From Chloroflexota bacterium (GTDB lineage Bacteria > Chloroflexota > UBA11872): a stretch of DNA of 64,000 bases. The notes below the pieces were generated by a model. That model saw only the letters and a list, made by a program, of their open reading frames with translations. It did no database searches and was not told the DNA's origin. Made by a program: the position numbers and the translations under genes. The stretch spans positions 1-64,000 of the forward strand of contig JAPOVQ010000029.1 in assembly GCA_026708035.1 (NCBI GenBank), written 5' to 3'. Shown here in pieces: positions 15,443 through 26,987 of this stretch (positions within the stretch are counted from its first letter, which is position 1; each line of letters opens with the position of its first letter).

Positions 15443-17871
15443 GCAACGAACTCATCAGCCTGACGGTCGACGGCGTCGAAGTGGAGGTGCCCGCGGGCTC
15501 CACGGTGCTGCAAGCCTGCGAGTCCATCGGCGTCGAAATCCCGACGCTATGCACCGACCCGCGCCTCGACCCCTATGGCGCTTGTCGGATGTGCGTGGTG
15601 GAAATCCAGCCCGGGCCGCCGCGGCCCATGGCCTCCTGCACCATGCAGGCCGCGCCCGGCATGAACGTGGTCACGGACAGCAAGTCGATTAAGGAAATCC
15701 GCAAGCACGTCATCGAGTTGCAGCTGCAGCACCACCCGCTGGACTGCCCCTACTGCGACCAGGCCGGCACGTGCGAGCTGCAGGACGAGACTTTCGCCCA
15801 GGAAATCCACCAAAGCCCCTACGAGACGGTGCCCAAGGCCCATCCGGAGGAAATCCTCAACGAGGTGATCCTCATCAACCACAACCGCTGCATCCTCTGC
15901 GGTCGCTGCGTGCGGATCTGCGACGAGCAGATCGGCGTCTACGCCCTCGACTTCGTCCATCGGGCGATCGGCACGTTCATCGCGCCGGCCCAGCACAAGG
16001 AGATGGACTGCGAGCGCTGCGGCATGTGCATCGAAACGTGCCCGGTGGGCGCGCTGCTCAGCCGCCCGTTCAAGCACGCGGCACGGAGCTGGCAGACCGA
16101 CAAGACCGCGTCGACTTGCCCGCACTGCTCGGTGGGATGCTCGCTGCTCGTGGAGTCGCGTCACGGCGACGTCGTGCGCACGCGAACCAACGGCCTGGAG
16201 GAGCCGGCAAACGGCATCCTCTGCGCTAAGGGATTCTTCGGCCACTCTTTCGTCAACAGCGGCGACCGGCTGACGCAGCCGCTGATCCGCCGCGACGGTC
16301 GCCTGGAGCCGGCGACCTGGCGCGAAGCCATCTCCCACGTCAGCGGCGCGCTCCGCGGCGTGATCGACCGAAACGGCGGCAGCGCGGTTGGCGCGGTCGG
16401 CTCGCCGAACTGCACCAATGAAGACAACTACGCCCTGCAGCGATTCACGCGTCAGGTCGTCGGCAGCAACAACGTCTACAGCCAGTCCGGCGGATTCCAC
16501 GAGACGTTCCACGCGCTCACGTCGGTGCTGGGCGGCCAGGCCCTGCTGCGATCGCAGAGTGAGTTGCTGGAGTCGGACGTGATCCTGGTCATCGGCGCCG
16601 ACATCGGGCAGACGCACAACGTCGTCGGCGCGCACATCAAGCGCGCCGCGCGACGGAACGGGCGCAAACTGCTGGTGGCCACGCGGCTGGCCAGCACGCT
16701 GGATCGATACGCGGCGGCCTCCGTGCGCGTGCGACCCGGCAGCGAGGCCGCATTGCTGGCCGCGCTGGCGGGACGTGACGACCTGCCCGAGTCCGTGACC
16801 GGCGCTTCCGACGAATCGTTGCAGGCTATGCGAGGTGCACTCGCGGCTGCCGGCTCAATTGCCGTCGTGTGGGACACCGGAGTTTGGACGCTGGGCCGAG
16901 TCGAGCAGTTGGCCCAAGCGGCGGCTGGACTCGCTCAGGCGTATGCGGACGTCCGCCTGTTTCCGCTGGCGGAACGGGCCAACACGGTGGGCACGCTGCT
17001 CAACGGCATGGCGCCCGACATGCTGCCGGGTCTGCGGTCAGTCGCGGACGCCGACGCGCGCGCCGAGGTCGAGGATGCGACCGGCGCTCCGACGCCGCAA
17101 GATCCGGGGCCATCATTGGCCGCCTTCCTGGCGGGCGCTGCCAAGGCGCTCTACGTGATGGGCGAGGACCTCGTCGGCAGCGCCGGAGATCCCGACGCCA
17201 TGCGCGAGCAGCTGGAAGGCCTCGATCTTCTGGTCGTCCAGGACATCTTCATGAGCCCAACGGCCGAGGTGGCCGACGTGGTGCTTCCGGGGGCCTCGTT
17301 CGCGGAGAAGGGCGGACACTTCACCAACTTCGAGGGTCGGCGCGGCGCTCTCGCTCCGGCCATCATCCCCGTCGGCGACTCGCGCCCGGACTGGGAGATC
17401 ATTGCGAGGCTGGCCGCCGCGCTCGGCAACGACTTTGGTTGGCGATCGCACGAGCCGATCTCCGCGGAGCTCGAGCGCCTGTGGCGCATGCCGGACATCG
17501 AGGGCGGCGAGTCGGTCGCCGACCTCAACGGCGCGCTGGCGCAGGCAAACGGAGCGGTCGGCTTCACGCTCGCAACCGAGCAGCACCTCTATACCGCCGG
17601 CGTGACCGGTCGGCACGCCCCGAGCCTGTCCCTGATGCTGCCGGATGCCGTCGCGGAGCTAAACCCCTCGGACGCCGAGGACCTCGGATTGGCCGACGGC
17701 GACCCGATCAGCGTGGCATCGCACACCGGCGCGCTGAACCTCAAGACCCTGGTGGCGAGCCGCGTGCCGCGCGGCGTCGTCAATCTGCCGGACCGATTCC
17801 TGGATGCGCCGCCTCGGCGCCTCGACCCCACGGGCCCGAACGGGATTTCCGTGCAAGTGACGAAGCGCTAG
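15439..17871 (+). CDS. nuoG: NADH-quinone oxidoreductase subunit G (iron-sulfur, molybdopterin-fold)
   Basis: An 810-residue electron-wire subunit of complex I. Cluster ligands are visible in order: [2Fe-2S] C38, C49, C52, C67; the His-Cys3 cluster H99, C103, C106, C112; [4Fe-4S] C151, C154, C157, C161; a second C191, C194, C197, C201; and the N7-type CxxCxxxC set C227, C230, C234, C262. The rest is the molybdopterin-oxidoreductase fold, with LPGASFAEKGGHFTNFEGR late in it. NuoG normally receives electrons from NuoF and NuoE, which are not encoded here. A formate-dehydrogenase-like or HydA-type electron-input subunit is an alternative reading, but its place in the nuo run supports NuoG. Confidence 0.92.
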   Translation: MSNELISLTVDGVEVEVPAGSTVLQACESIGVEIPTLCTDPRLDPYGACRMCVVEIQPGPPRPMASCTMQAAPGMNVVTDSKSIKEIRKHVIELQLQHHPLDCPYCDQAGTCELQDETFAQEIHQSPYETVPKAHPEEILNEVILINHNRCILCGRCVRICDEQIGVYALDFVHRAIGTFIAPAQHKEMDCERCGMCIETCPVGALLSRPFKHAARSWQTDKTASTCPHCSVGCSLLVESRHGDVVRTRTNGLEEPANGILCAKGFFGHSFVNSGDRLTQPLIRRDGRLEPATWREAISHVSGALRGVIDRNGGSAVGAVGSPNCTNEDNYALQRFTRQVVGSNNVYSQSGGFHETFHALTSVLGGQALLRSQSELLESDVILVIGADIGQTHNVVGAHIKRAARRNGRKLLVATRLASTLDRYAAASVRVRPGSEAALLAALAGRDDLPESVTGASDESLQAMRGALAAAGSIAVVWDTGVWTLGRVEQLAQAAAGLAQAYADVRLFPLAERANTVGTLLNGMAPDMLPGLRSVADADARAEVEDATGAPTPQDPGPSLAAFLAGAAKALYVMGEDLVGSAGDPDAMREQLEGLDLLVVQDIFMSPTAEVADVVLPGASFAEKGGHFTNFEGRRGALAPAIIPVGDSRPDWEIIARLAAALGNDFGWRSHEPISAELERLWRMPDIEGGESVADLNGALAQANGAVGFTLATEQHLYTAGVTGRHAPSLSLMLPDAVAELNPSDAEDLGLADGDPISVASHTGALNLKTLVASRVPRGVVNLPDRFLDAPPRRLDPTGPNGISVQVTKR

Positions 17872-17874
17872 CCG

Positions 17875-18876
17875 ATGGACGGCTGGGAGTGGCTCATCGT
17901 CGCCATCAAGTGCGTGGTGATCCTGCTGATCTTCCTCGGCGCACCGCTGATTCTGGTGCTGGTCGAGCGCTGGACGCTGGGCCGGCTGCAGTCGCGCATC
18001 GGTCCCAACCGCGTGGGGTGGAGCGGAACGCTGCAAACGGCGGCCGACGGGCTGAAGCTCGGCATCAAGGAAGACCTGATTCCCCGCGGCGCGGACAAGC
18101 TCGTCTTCTGGTTCGGGCCGGTGTTCCTGGTCGTGCCGGCGCTGGCCGCGTGGGCCATCGTGCCCGTTGGGCCCGAAGTCAGCCTCGGACGAGACATTGG
18201 TCTGTGGGCCGTCGACCTGAACGTGGGCATCCTGTTTTTCCTCGCCATGGGCTCGCTGGGGGTCTACGGCGTGGTCATGTCGGGATGGTCGTCCAACAGC
18301 AAATACGCCCACTTCGGCGCCCTGCGCGCCAGCGCCCAGGTCATCAGCTACGAGCTCATCATGGGGCTGGCGGTGCTGGCCGTGATCCTCTACGCCGGAT
18401 CGCTCAGCCTCATCGATATCGTCGAGCAGCAGCGTGGACTATGGTTCATCGTCCCGCAGTTCGTGGGGTTTCTGCTCTTCGTGATTTCCGGCGTCGCCGA
18501 GACCAATCGCGTGCCGTTCGACCTGCCGGAAGCCGAAAGCGAGATCGTCGCCGGCTTCCACGTGGAGTATTCGGGCATGCGGTTCGCGATGTTCTTCATC
18601 GCCGAGTACGCCAACATCATTCTCATCTCGGCAATCATCACCACGCTCTATCTCGGCGGCTGGCTGGGATGGACCATTCCGGGAATGGACGGCCTGACCG
18701 GCATCGTCTGGTTCGCCCTGAAGACCGTCGCGTTCATCGCCATGTTTCTGCTGCTGCGGGCCGCCCTGCCCCGGCTGCGCTACGACCAGCTCATGAGCTT
18801 CTGCTGGAAGTTCCTCATGCCCATCGGAATCATCAACGTGCTTCTGGCCGCCGGGCTGCGCATGGCATGGAGTTGA
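17875..18876 (+). CDS. nuoH: NADH-quinone oxidoreductase subunit H
   Basis: A 333-residue membrane subunit that links the quinone site to the proton-pumping arm. It has about eight hydrophobic helices. The family signatures RIGPNRVGWSGTLQTAADGLKL and AETNRVPFDLPEAESEIVAG are intact, including the acidic residues of the latter loop, which line the quinone channel. The start follows the nuoG stop by three bases and the gene ends eight bases before nuoI, in the normal G-H-I order. Confidence 0.97.
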   Translation: MDGWEWLIVAIKCVVILLIFLGAPLILVLVERWTLGRLQSRIGPNRVGWSGTLQTAADGLKLGIKEDLIPRGADKLVFWFGPVFLVVPALAAWAIVPVGPEVSLGRDIGLWAVDLNVGILFFLAMGSLGVYGVVMSGWSSNSKYAHFGALRASAQVISYELIMGLAVLAVILYAGSLSLIDIVEQQRGLWFIVPQFVGFLLFVISGVAETNRVPFDLPEAESEIVAGFHVEYSGMRFAMFFIAEYANIILISAIITTLYLGGWLGWTIPGMDGLTGIVWFALKTVAFIAMFLLLRAALPRLRYDQLMSFCWKFLMPIGIINVLLAAGLRMAWS

Positions 18877-18883
18877 GATTGCA

Positions 18884-19375
18884 ATGCCGCTAGGTTCAGG
18901 AATCCTCAAGGGCTTCGCCACCGTGTTCAGGGTGGGCGCACGCAAGCCCGCCACGATCATGTACCCCGAGAACGTGCGCGACATCGCCTATCGCTTCCGG
19001 GGCCAGGTGGGCATGCGCCGCGACGAGGTCACGAATGGGCTCACTTGCGTGGGCTGCGGGCTGTGCGAGACGGCATGTCCCAACGACGTGATTCGGGTCG
19101 ACACGAGCGAGGGGGAAGACGGCACCCGCGTGGTGGACCGCTATCTCTTCGACGTGGGCCGGTGCGTCTTCTGCTACTTCTGCATCGAGGCCTGCCCGGT
19201 TGACGCGCTACAGCGGACGCACGACTTCCACCTCGTCACCGAGGATCGCCGCGGTCTCGTCATCGACGGCTTCAAGATGATCGACATCTACGAGCACGAC
19301 CTCGAAAACCGGTCGCTTGAAGACCAAAACATCGGTCCGGGAACACGTCCCCGGCTGTGGTTCGGCGATGACTGA
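18884..19375 (+). CDS. nuoI: NADH-quinone oxidoreductase subunit I
   Basis: A 163-residue peripheral subunit carrying two [4Fe-4S] clusters (N6a and N6b) that pass electrons towards NuoB. The two ferredoxin motifs are C55, C58, C61, C65 (CVGCGLCETACP) and C94, C97, C100, C104 (CVFCYFCIEACP). Its normal electron acceptor, cluster N2 in NuoB, must come from elsewhere in the genome. The gene overlaps the nuoJ start by eight bases. Confidence 0.96.
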   Translation: MPLGSGILKGFATVFRVGARKPATIMYPENVRDIAYRFRGQVGMRRDEVTNGLTCVGCGLCETACPNDVIRVDTSEGEDGTRVVDRYLFDVGRCVFCYFCIEACPVDALQRTHDFHLVTEDRRGLVIDGFKMIDIYEHDLENRSLEDQNIGPGTRPRLWFGDD

Positions 19376-19958
19376 CAACCTCGCCGAAGTCATCGCGTTC
19401 TGGTATCTCGCCTTCATGGCCGTCACTGGCGGCGTGGGGGTGCTGGCGCTGCGAAACCCCGTGCACTCCGCCCTGTCGCTGGTCTACGTGATCTTCCACG
19501 TGGCCGGGCTGTTCGTGATCCTGGGCGCCGGCTTCCTCGCCGTGGTTCAGATCATCGTTTACGCCGGCGCCATCGTGGTGCTGTTTCTCTTCACGCTGAT
19601 GATGCTGGACATGCGTGGAATCGCGCACGAGCGATTCGTCCACCGACAGCTGTGGCTGGCCCTGCCGTTGGCCGTGTTGCTGGCGATCGAGGCCGTGTTC
19701 GTCGGCGTGGGCACGCCCGAAGTCCGCGAGGCGTTTCTGGGGGCCTTTCCGCCGCAGACGATCTCGGATCTCGGCGGCAGCACCCAGGCCATCGCCGCGG
19801 TCCTGTTCAGCGAGTACCTGCTGCCCTTCGAGGTCGCCAGCGTCTTGCTGTTGGTCGCGGCCATCGGCGCGATCATCCTGGCGCGGCGATTCGATCGTGA
19901 GCTCGAAGCCATGCCTGAGGCCGCCGAGACCGGCGAATCGGGCGAGGCTGCTTCCTGA
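19368..19958 (+). CDS. nuoJ: NADH-quinone oxidoreductase subunit J
   Basis: A 196-residue membrane subunit with about five hydrophobic helices, including the conserved third helix QIIVYAGAIVVLFLFTLMML. The start at 19368 (MTDNLAEVIAF) overlaps the nuoI end and is preferred to an upstream start at 19317, which would add 17 polar residues. The C-terminus is a short acidic tail. Its stop shares a base with the nuoK start, giving tight coupling. Confidence 0.95.
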   Translation: MTDNLAEVIAFWYLAFMAVTGGVGVLALRNPVHSALSLVYVIFHVAGLFVILGAGFLAVVQIIVYAGAIVVLFLFTLMMLDMRGIAHERFVHRQLWLALPLAVLLAIEAVFVGVGTPEVREAFLGAFPPQTISDLGGSTQAIAAVLFSEYLLPFEVASVLLLVAAIGAIILARRFDRELEAMPEAAETGESGEAAS

Positions 19959-20257
19959 TGGATCTCAACGCCTACCTGGTCGTCGGCGGCCTGCTCTTCT
20001 CGCTCGGGGTGCTGGGCACGCTGCTGCGCCGCAACATCATCGTGATGCTCATCTCGATCGAGCTGATGCTCAACGGCGCCAACCTCACGTTGGCGGCCTT
20101 CTCCACCTTCCTCGAGGACATGGCCGGCAACGTGATGGTCATCTTCTCGCTCACCGTCGCGGCCGCCGAAGTCGCCGTCGGTCTGGCGATCCTCGTCGCC
20201 CTGAGTCGCGTGTTCCCCGTGGTCAACATCGACCAGTTGGACGATCTGCGCGGATGA
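19958..20257 (+). CDS. nuoK: NADH-quinone oxidoreductase subunit K
   Basis: A 99-residue antiporter-like membrane subunit with three helices. The conserved glutamates in helices 2 and 3 are present (ISIELMLNGANL and AAAEVAVGLAI), and these residues belong to the central proton path. The length is typical. About 30 bases separate it from nuoL. Confidence 0.97.
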   Translation: MDLNAYLVVGGLLFSLGVLGTLLRRNIIVMLISIELMLNGANLTLAAFSTFLEDMAGNVMVIFSLTVAAAEVAVGLAILVALSRVFPVVNIDQLDDLRG

Positions 20258-20287
20258 CCGCGAACCTCGCGTTGCAAGGCGGCGGCC

Positions 20288-22215
<1,928 letters not shown>

Positions 22216-22219
<4 letters not shown>

Positions 22220-23697
22220 GCGGCGAAGCCGCGCTCAACCTTCCCTTGCTGTCGCTGCTGCTGTGGCTGCCGCTGCTCATTGGCATTCCGTTGGTGCTGC
22301 TCGCGCGCACCCGCGACCTGCAAGCTCTGTCGGCCTTTGGCGCCACCCTGGCTCAGTTGATCCTCGCGATCATCATCGTCATCACCTTCAACACCGAGTT
22401 CGATCCCGAGCTGGCGTATCAGCACGGCGAGTTCGCCGAGTGGATTCCGGCGCTCGGCATCAACTACAAGCTGGGGGTCGACGGCATCTCGATCCTGATG
22501 GTGCTGCTGACGGGCATCCTCGGGCCGGTGGTCGCGGCCACTTCATGGCTCACCATCAAGACCCGAGCACGCGAGTTCTTCCTGAATCTGCTGCTGCTGC
22601 AGACCGGAATGATGGGCGTGTTCGTGACGCTCGATTTCATCCTGTTCTACGTGTTCTGGGAAATGATGCTGATCCCGATGTACCTGATGATCGGCATCTG
22701 GGGCGGCGAGCGCCGCATCTACGCGACGATCAAGTTCTTCCTCTACACCTTCGCCGGCAGCGTGCTCATGCTGGTGGCGATTCTGGCGCTGCGTTTCAAC
22801 ACCGGCACCTTTGACATTGAGGCCATCCCGGCGCACATGCAGGACGCCGCGATTGGGCTGCAACGGTGGGTGTTCGTGGCGTTCCTGCTCGCCTTCGCGA
22901 TCAAGGTCCCGATGTTCCCATTCCACACGTGGCTGCCCGACGCCCACGTGGAGGCCCCGACCGGCGGCAGCGTGCTGCTGGCGGGCGTGCTGCTCAAGAT
23001 GGGCGGCTACGGTTTCCTGCGCTTCATGCTGCCGATGACGCCCGACGCCGTGGCCGACCTGCGCGGGCTGCTGATCGCGCTGTCGATCGTGGCCATCATT
23101 TACGGCGCCCTCGTCGCCATGGTCCAACCCGATCTCAAGAAGCTCATCGCCTACTCGAGCGTGAGCCATATGGGCTTCGTCACCCTTGGCATCTTCAGCG
23201 GCTCGCAGACGGGAATCGACGGCGCCATCATCCTGATGATGAGCCATGGGCTGGTCACGGGCGCCCTGTTCCTCGCCGTCGGCGTGGTCTATGACCGCGC
23301 CCACACCCGACAGATCGCGGAGATGGGAGGACTGGTAGCGCGGATGCCGGCGTATGCCGTTGCGCTTGGGTTCTTCACGTTGGCTTCGCTGGGGCTGCCG
23401 ATGCTGAGCAGTTTCGTGGGCGAGTTTCTCGTCCTGGTCGGCGCCTTCGACTACGGCATCGGCGCGGGAGTAACGGCCGCGATCGGCGTGGTGCTCGCGG
23501 CGGCCTACATGCTCTGGATGTACCAGCGCGTGGTGCTGGGTCGCATGCGGAACGACGCGCTTAGCTCGATCAGCGACATCAACCGCGTAGAGGGTGCGGC
23601 CTTCGCCGCGCTGGCCGTGCTGGTGCTATGGATCGGCATCTATCCCGCAACCTTTGTGGACATGATCACCGGCGCCACGGCCGGGTTGGTGAGCTAG
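22216..23697 (+). CDS. nuoM: NADH-quinone oxidoreductase subunit M
   Basis: A 493-residue antiporter-like proton-pumping subunit. Family signatures are FYVFWEMMLIPMYLMIGIWGG, PFHTWLPDAHVEAPTGGSVLLA and AYSSVSHMGFVTLGIF, which carry the conserved glutamate, histidines and lysine. About fourteen hydrophobic helices fill the protein. The start overlaps the nuoL stop and the gene ends four bases before nuoN. Confidence 0.97.
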
Positions 23698-23701
23698 CGC
23701 C

Positions 23702-25231
23702 ATGGGCGAAGTCAACGCTGCCGACCTGACCTGGATCCTCCCGGAGATCATCGTGGCGGGCAGCGCGATGTTGCTGCTGCTTTGGACGGCGATCCTGCGC
23801 AACGACGACCGCTGGTGGTCGGTAAGCATCGCGCTGGGCGCCAATGCCACCGCGGGCATCGTGATGGCGCTGCGGCAGCCGATCGACGGCGGCGCGCTCG
23901 AGATCTTCAGCGGTCAGCTGGTCATCGACGGGTTCTCAACCTTCTTCCGCGCCCTGTTCCTGGTCGTCGGATCACTCGCCGTCCTCACCGTCGCCCAACG
24001 CTTCGAGCGCGTGCCGTTCACCGAGACGGCGGCCACGTTGCAGTTCTCGCTCAGCGGCATGCTGCTCATGGCCGGCGCCGTCGATTGGGTGACGGCCTTC
24101 ATCGCCCTGGAGCTGATGGCGGTGCCGGTGTACGTGCTGACGGCCATGACCCGGTTCCGCCGAGATTCGGTCGAAGCGGCGATGAAATACCTCGTGCTCG
24201 GGGCCTTCGCGACCGCGGTTCTCGTATACGGCATCGCCTGGACCTACGGCCTTACTGGCACGACCTACTTTCCGGAGCTTGCCGAGCGCATCATGACCGT
24301 CGGCGCCAGCCCGTGGATGCTGTTTGCCATCGGCCTCATCCTCGTCGCCTTCGGATTCAAGGTCGCCGCAGTGCCCTTCCACGCGTGGACGCCGGACGCC
24401 TATCAGGGCGCGCCCACGCCCCTGGCCGCATTCATATCCGTGGGCCCAAAGGTCGCCGCCGTGGCGCTGCTGGCGCGCGTCGTCGGGCTCGGGTTCGGAT
24501 TCCAGGGCGCCGACACGGGCGCCGACCCCGCAGTGGTGCTCAACGTCGCCCTGGCTCTCGCCATCATCGCCAGCGTGACGATGATCGTGGGCAACCTCGT
24601 GGCAATCTCGCAGTCCAACATCAAGCGCATGCTCGGGTATTCCAGCATCGCTCACACCGGCTACATGCTGGTCGGCCTCGCGGCGGTCACGCGGGTTGAA
24701 ACCGACACCGGCTTCGCCTATTTCGACTTCGTGGGACTGCCGTCGGTGCTGTTCTACGGCTTCGTCTACGCCTTCATGAACTTCGGCGCGTTCGCCGTCG
24801 CGCACGTCGTCGAGTACCAGACCGGAAGCAACGAGATCTCCGCCTTCCGCGGCCTGATGCAGCGCTCGCCGTTGCCCGCCGCGGCCATGGCGGTCTTCAT
24901 GCTGGGACTGACGGGCATCCCGCCGCTGACCGGCTTTTTCGGCAAGCTCTACATCCTGCAGGCCGCGGTTGAGTCGGATCTGGGCTGGCTCGCCATCGTT
25001 TTGGTCGTGACGTCGGTCGTGTCGGCGTTCTACTACCTGCGCGTCATCGTGCAGATGTTCATGAGCGATCCTGAAGCCGAGGCGGCGCCTGGCGGCGAGG
25101 CGTCCGCCGAGGTGGCCGACTTGCACACCGCCGTCATCGCGGCCACCGCGGGCGCGACGTTGGCGCTTGGCATCGTCGGCGGCGGCATCCTGGCGTGGGC
25201 CCAGTCGTCCGTCGCGATGGGGCTGTTCTAG
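23702..25231 (+). CDS. nuoN: NADH-quinone oxidoreductase subunit N
   Basis: A 509-residue antiporter-like subunit that closes the complex I run. Signatures include ALELMAVPVYVLTAM, PFHAWTPDAYQGAPTPLAAFI and SNIKRMLGYSSIAHTGYMLVG. The length and roughly fourteen helices are normal. The gene ends 12 bases from the stop of a convergent aminotransferase gene, so the operon most likely terminates near here; no hairpin with a T-run is visible in the gap. Confidence 0.97.
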   Translation: MGEVNAADLTWILPEIIVAGSAMLLLLWTAILRNDDRWWSVSIALGANATAGIVMALRQPIDGGALEIFSGQLVIDGFSTFFRALFLVVGSLAVLTVAQRFERVPFTETAATLQFSLSGMLLMAGAVDWVTAFIALELMAVPVYVLTAMTRFRRDSVEAAMKYLVLGAFATAVLVYGIAWTYGLTGTTYFPELAERIMTVGASPWMLFAIGLILVAFGFKVAAVPFHAWTPDAYQGAPTPLAAFISVGPKVAAVALLARVVGLGFGFQGADTGADPAVVLNVALALAIIASVTMIVGNLVAISQSNIKRMLGYSSIAHTGYMLVGLAAVTRVETDTGFAYFDFVGLPSVLFYGFVYAFMNFGAFAVAHVVEYQTGSNEISAFRGLMQRSPLPAAAMAVFMLGLTGIPPLTGFFGKLYILQAAVESDLGWLAIVLVVTSVVSAFYYLRVIVQMFMSDPEAEAAPGGEASAEVADLHTAVIAATAGATLALGIVGGGILAWAQSSVAMGLF

Positions 25232-25243
25232 AGCGCTACGGCC

Positions 25244-26623
25244 TCAGTCGGCCATCAGGTCGACACACGCGGCGTCCACCCGGTTCAGCGTGTCGTCGAT
25301 GACCTCTGGGTCATGGGCGGTCCCGAAGCCGTGGTGGCCAACCACGACCTCGTATACGTGAAAATAGACGCCGCGCGCGTAGCAGGCTCGCGCGAATCGC
25401 TTCAGGGTGTCGGAGTCGTGTCCGGCAATGTCTTGATAGGCCCGTGGCTCCACGTCCGGGTCGAGACCGAAGTACAGCGCAAATCGCGGCCCCACGCCCT
25501 GCACGCGGCAGCGAATGTCCCGGTGCTCGAAGATGTCCCGCAAACCGTTGTACAGCCGCTCGGACATCGCCAGCAGGCCCGTTTCGCCGTCGAAGACACC
25601 GGGGGCTTCCAGCGCATCGAGCGTGGCCAACGCCGCCTTGACGCCGAAGATGTGGCCGGAGTAGGTCCCGCTGTGCGCCGACTGGCCCAGCGGCGCGAGC
25701 TCCGACATCACCTCACGCCGACCCGCGATGACCGCCAGCGGCACGCCGTTCGCCACCGCCTTGCCCAGCAGCGTCACGTCGGGCGTAACGCCGTAGAAGC
25801 CCTGCGCGCAGTCGGTTCCGGTGCGGAATCCCGACAGGACCTCGTCGAAGATCAGCACGCTGCCGTGATCGCGCGTGATCTCGCGCACGGCCCGCAGATA
25901 CCCGATGTCCGCCAGCAGGGCGCCGGCGTTGTAGTTGATCGGCTCCATGATGACGGCGGCGATGTCGGACCCATGACGCGCGAAGGCATGGGTCACGGCG
26001 GATAGGTCGTTCCACGGCGCCACGATCACGGCATCGGCGAACGCCGAAGGGATGCCCGCTGAATCCGCGGAGGTCTCCACGATCTCACCGGGCGTCACGG
26101 TGCGAGGCTCCGGATGCGTGTTGTAGAGCACGTGCTCGTGGATGCCGTGGAAGTGGCCTTCGAACTTGAGAATCTTTGCCCGTTGGGTGTGCGCTCGCGC
26201 GAGGCGGATCGCCGCCATCGTGGCTTCCGAGCCCGAATTGGCAAATCGCACCATCTCGGCCGAGGGCACCAGGTTCACGATGCGTCGCGCGAGCTGCTCC
26301 TGATAGACCGTCTCGGGCCCGTGGATGATGCCCATGTCGAGCGCCTGCTCGATCGCCCCGCGCACGCCGGCGTGGTCATATCCGAGGATGACGGAGCCGA
26401 AGCCGGAGAAATAGTCCAGAAACCGGCGCCCATCCGGCGCAATGATGTAAGGGCCTTCCCCGCTGGCCGCGAGCATGGCCTGCCCCAGCGCCGCGTTCTC
26501 GCGCGCCGTCCCCGAGATGCCGGCAACCAGGACCTCGCGCGCCGCTTCGAAGTGGGCGTTTGCTGAATCGGCCCGAGTGGGCTGCCCCACGGTCATCGGC
26601 TCGGCATCAGTGCTAGTCCGCAT
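25244..26623 (-). CDS. Class III aminotransferase, glutamate-1-semialdehyde aminomutase-like
   Basis: A 459-residue fold-type I PLP enzyme of the class III aminotransferase group. The PLP lysine is probably K288 in TLLGKAVANGVP. NSGSEATMAAIRLARA, EPINYN and FDEVLSGFRTG match the phosphate, stacking and Asp-binding regions. The closest look is to glutamate-1-semialdehyde 2,1-aminomutase, but the lysine loop lacks the usual GK-x-x-GGG of true HemL, and no other haem genes are near. An omega-type or GSA-like transaminase of unknown substrate is equally possible. It is monocistronic, facing the end of nuo. Confidence 0.8.
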   Translation of the reverse strand: MRTSTDAEPMTVGQPTRADSANAHFEAAREVLVAGISGTARENAALGQAMLAASGEGPYIIAPDGRRFLDYFSGFGSVILGYDHAGVRGAIEQALDMGIIHGPETVYQEQLARRIVNLVPSAEMVRFANSGSEATMAAIRLARAHTQRAKILKFEGHFHGIHEHVLYNTHPEPRTVTPGEIVETSADSAGIPSAFADAVIVAPWNDLSAVTHAFARHGSDIAAVIMEPINYNAGALLADIGYLRAVREITRDHGSVLIFDEVLSGFRTGTDCAQGFYGVTPDVTLLGKAVANGVPLAVIAGRREVMSELAPLGQSAHSGTYSGHIFGVKAALATLDALEAPGVFDGETGLLAMSERLYNGLRDIFEHRDIRCRVQGVGPRFALYFGLDPDVEPRAYQDIAGHDSDTLKRFARACYARGVYFHVYEVVVGHHGFGTAHDPEVIDDTLNRVDAACVDLMAD

Positions 26624-26744
26624 CGTCGGCGCTGCCGATAGTACCCGCGTGCAACAGGCTAAGCCGCGACCAAGCCGTCACGCGACGGCGCCGGTCGCGA
26701 ACGGCGGACCGAAGGCCTGCAGCTACGGCCGATCCGCGATCGTC

Positions 26745-26984
26745 CTAGCCGGACTCGACGTTCGTATCGATGTAGTCCAGCGCGTCCTTGACGGAGACGA
26801 TCTTCTGGGCGTCCTCGTCGGGAATCGTGATGTCGTATTCGTCCTCGAGCGCCATGATCAACTCAACCTGGTCCAGCGAGTCGGCGTTGAGGTCCTCGAC
26901 AAACTTCGACTCCTCCCCGATGTCCTCGGCGGGAATATCAAGCTTGTCGGCAATTACGGCCACTACCCGTTCAAACGTTGCCAC
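26745..26984 (-). CDS. acpP: Acyl carrier protein
   Basis: A 79-residue acidic acyl carrier protein, which carries growing fatty-acyl chains on a phosphopantetheine arm attached to S36 in NADSLDQVELIMALE. The four-helix pattern and length are typical. It is the last gene of the fabF-accB-bioY-acpP run, three bases after bioY. About 120 bases with no recognisable feature separate it from the aminotransferase gene. Confidence 0.97.
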   Translation of the reverse strand: MATFERVVAVIADKLDIPAEDIGEESKFVEDLNADSLDQVELIMALEDEYDITIPDEDAQKIVSVKDALDYIDTNVESG

Positions 26985-26987
26985 GCC

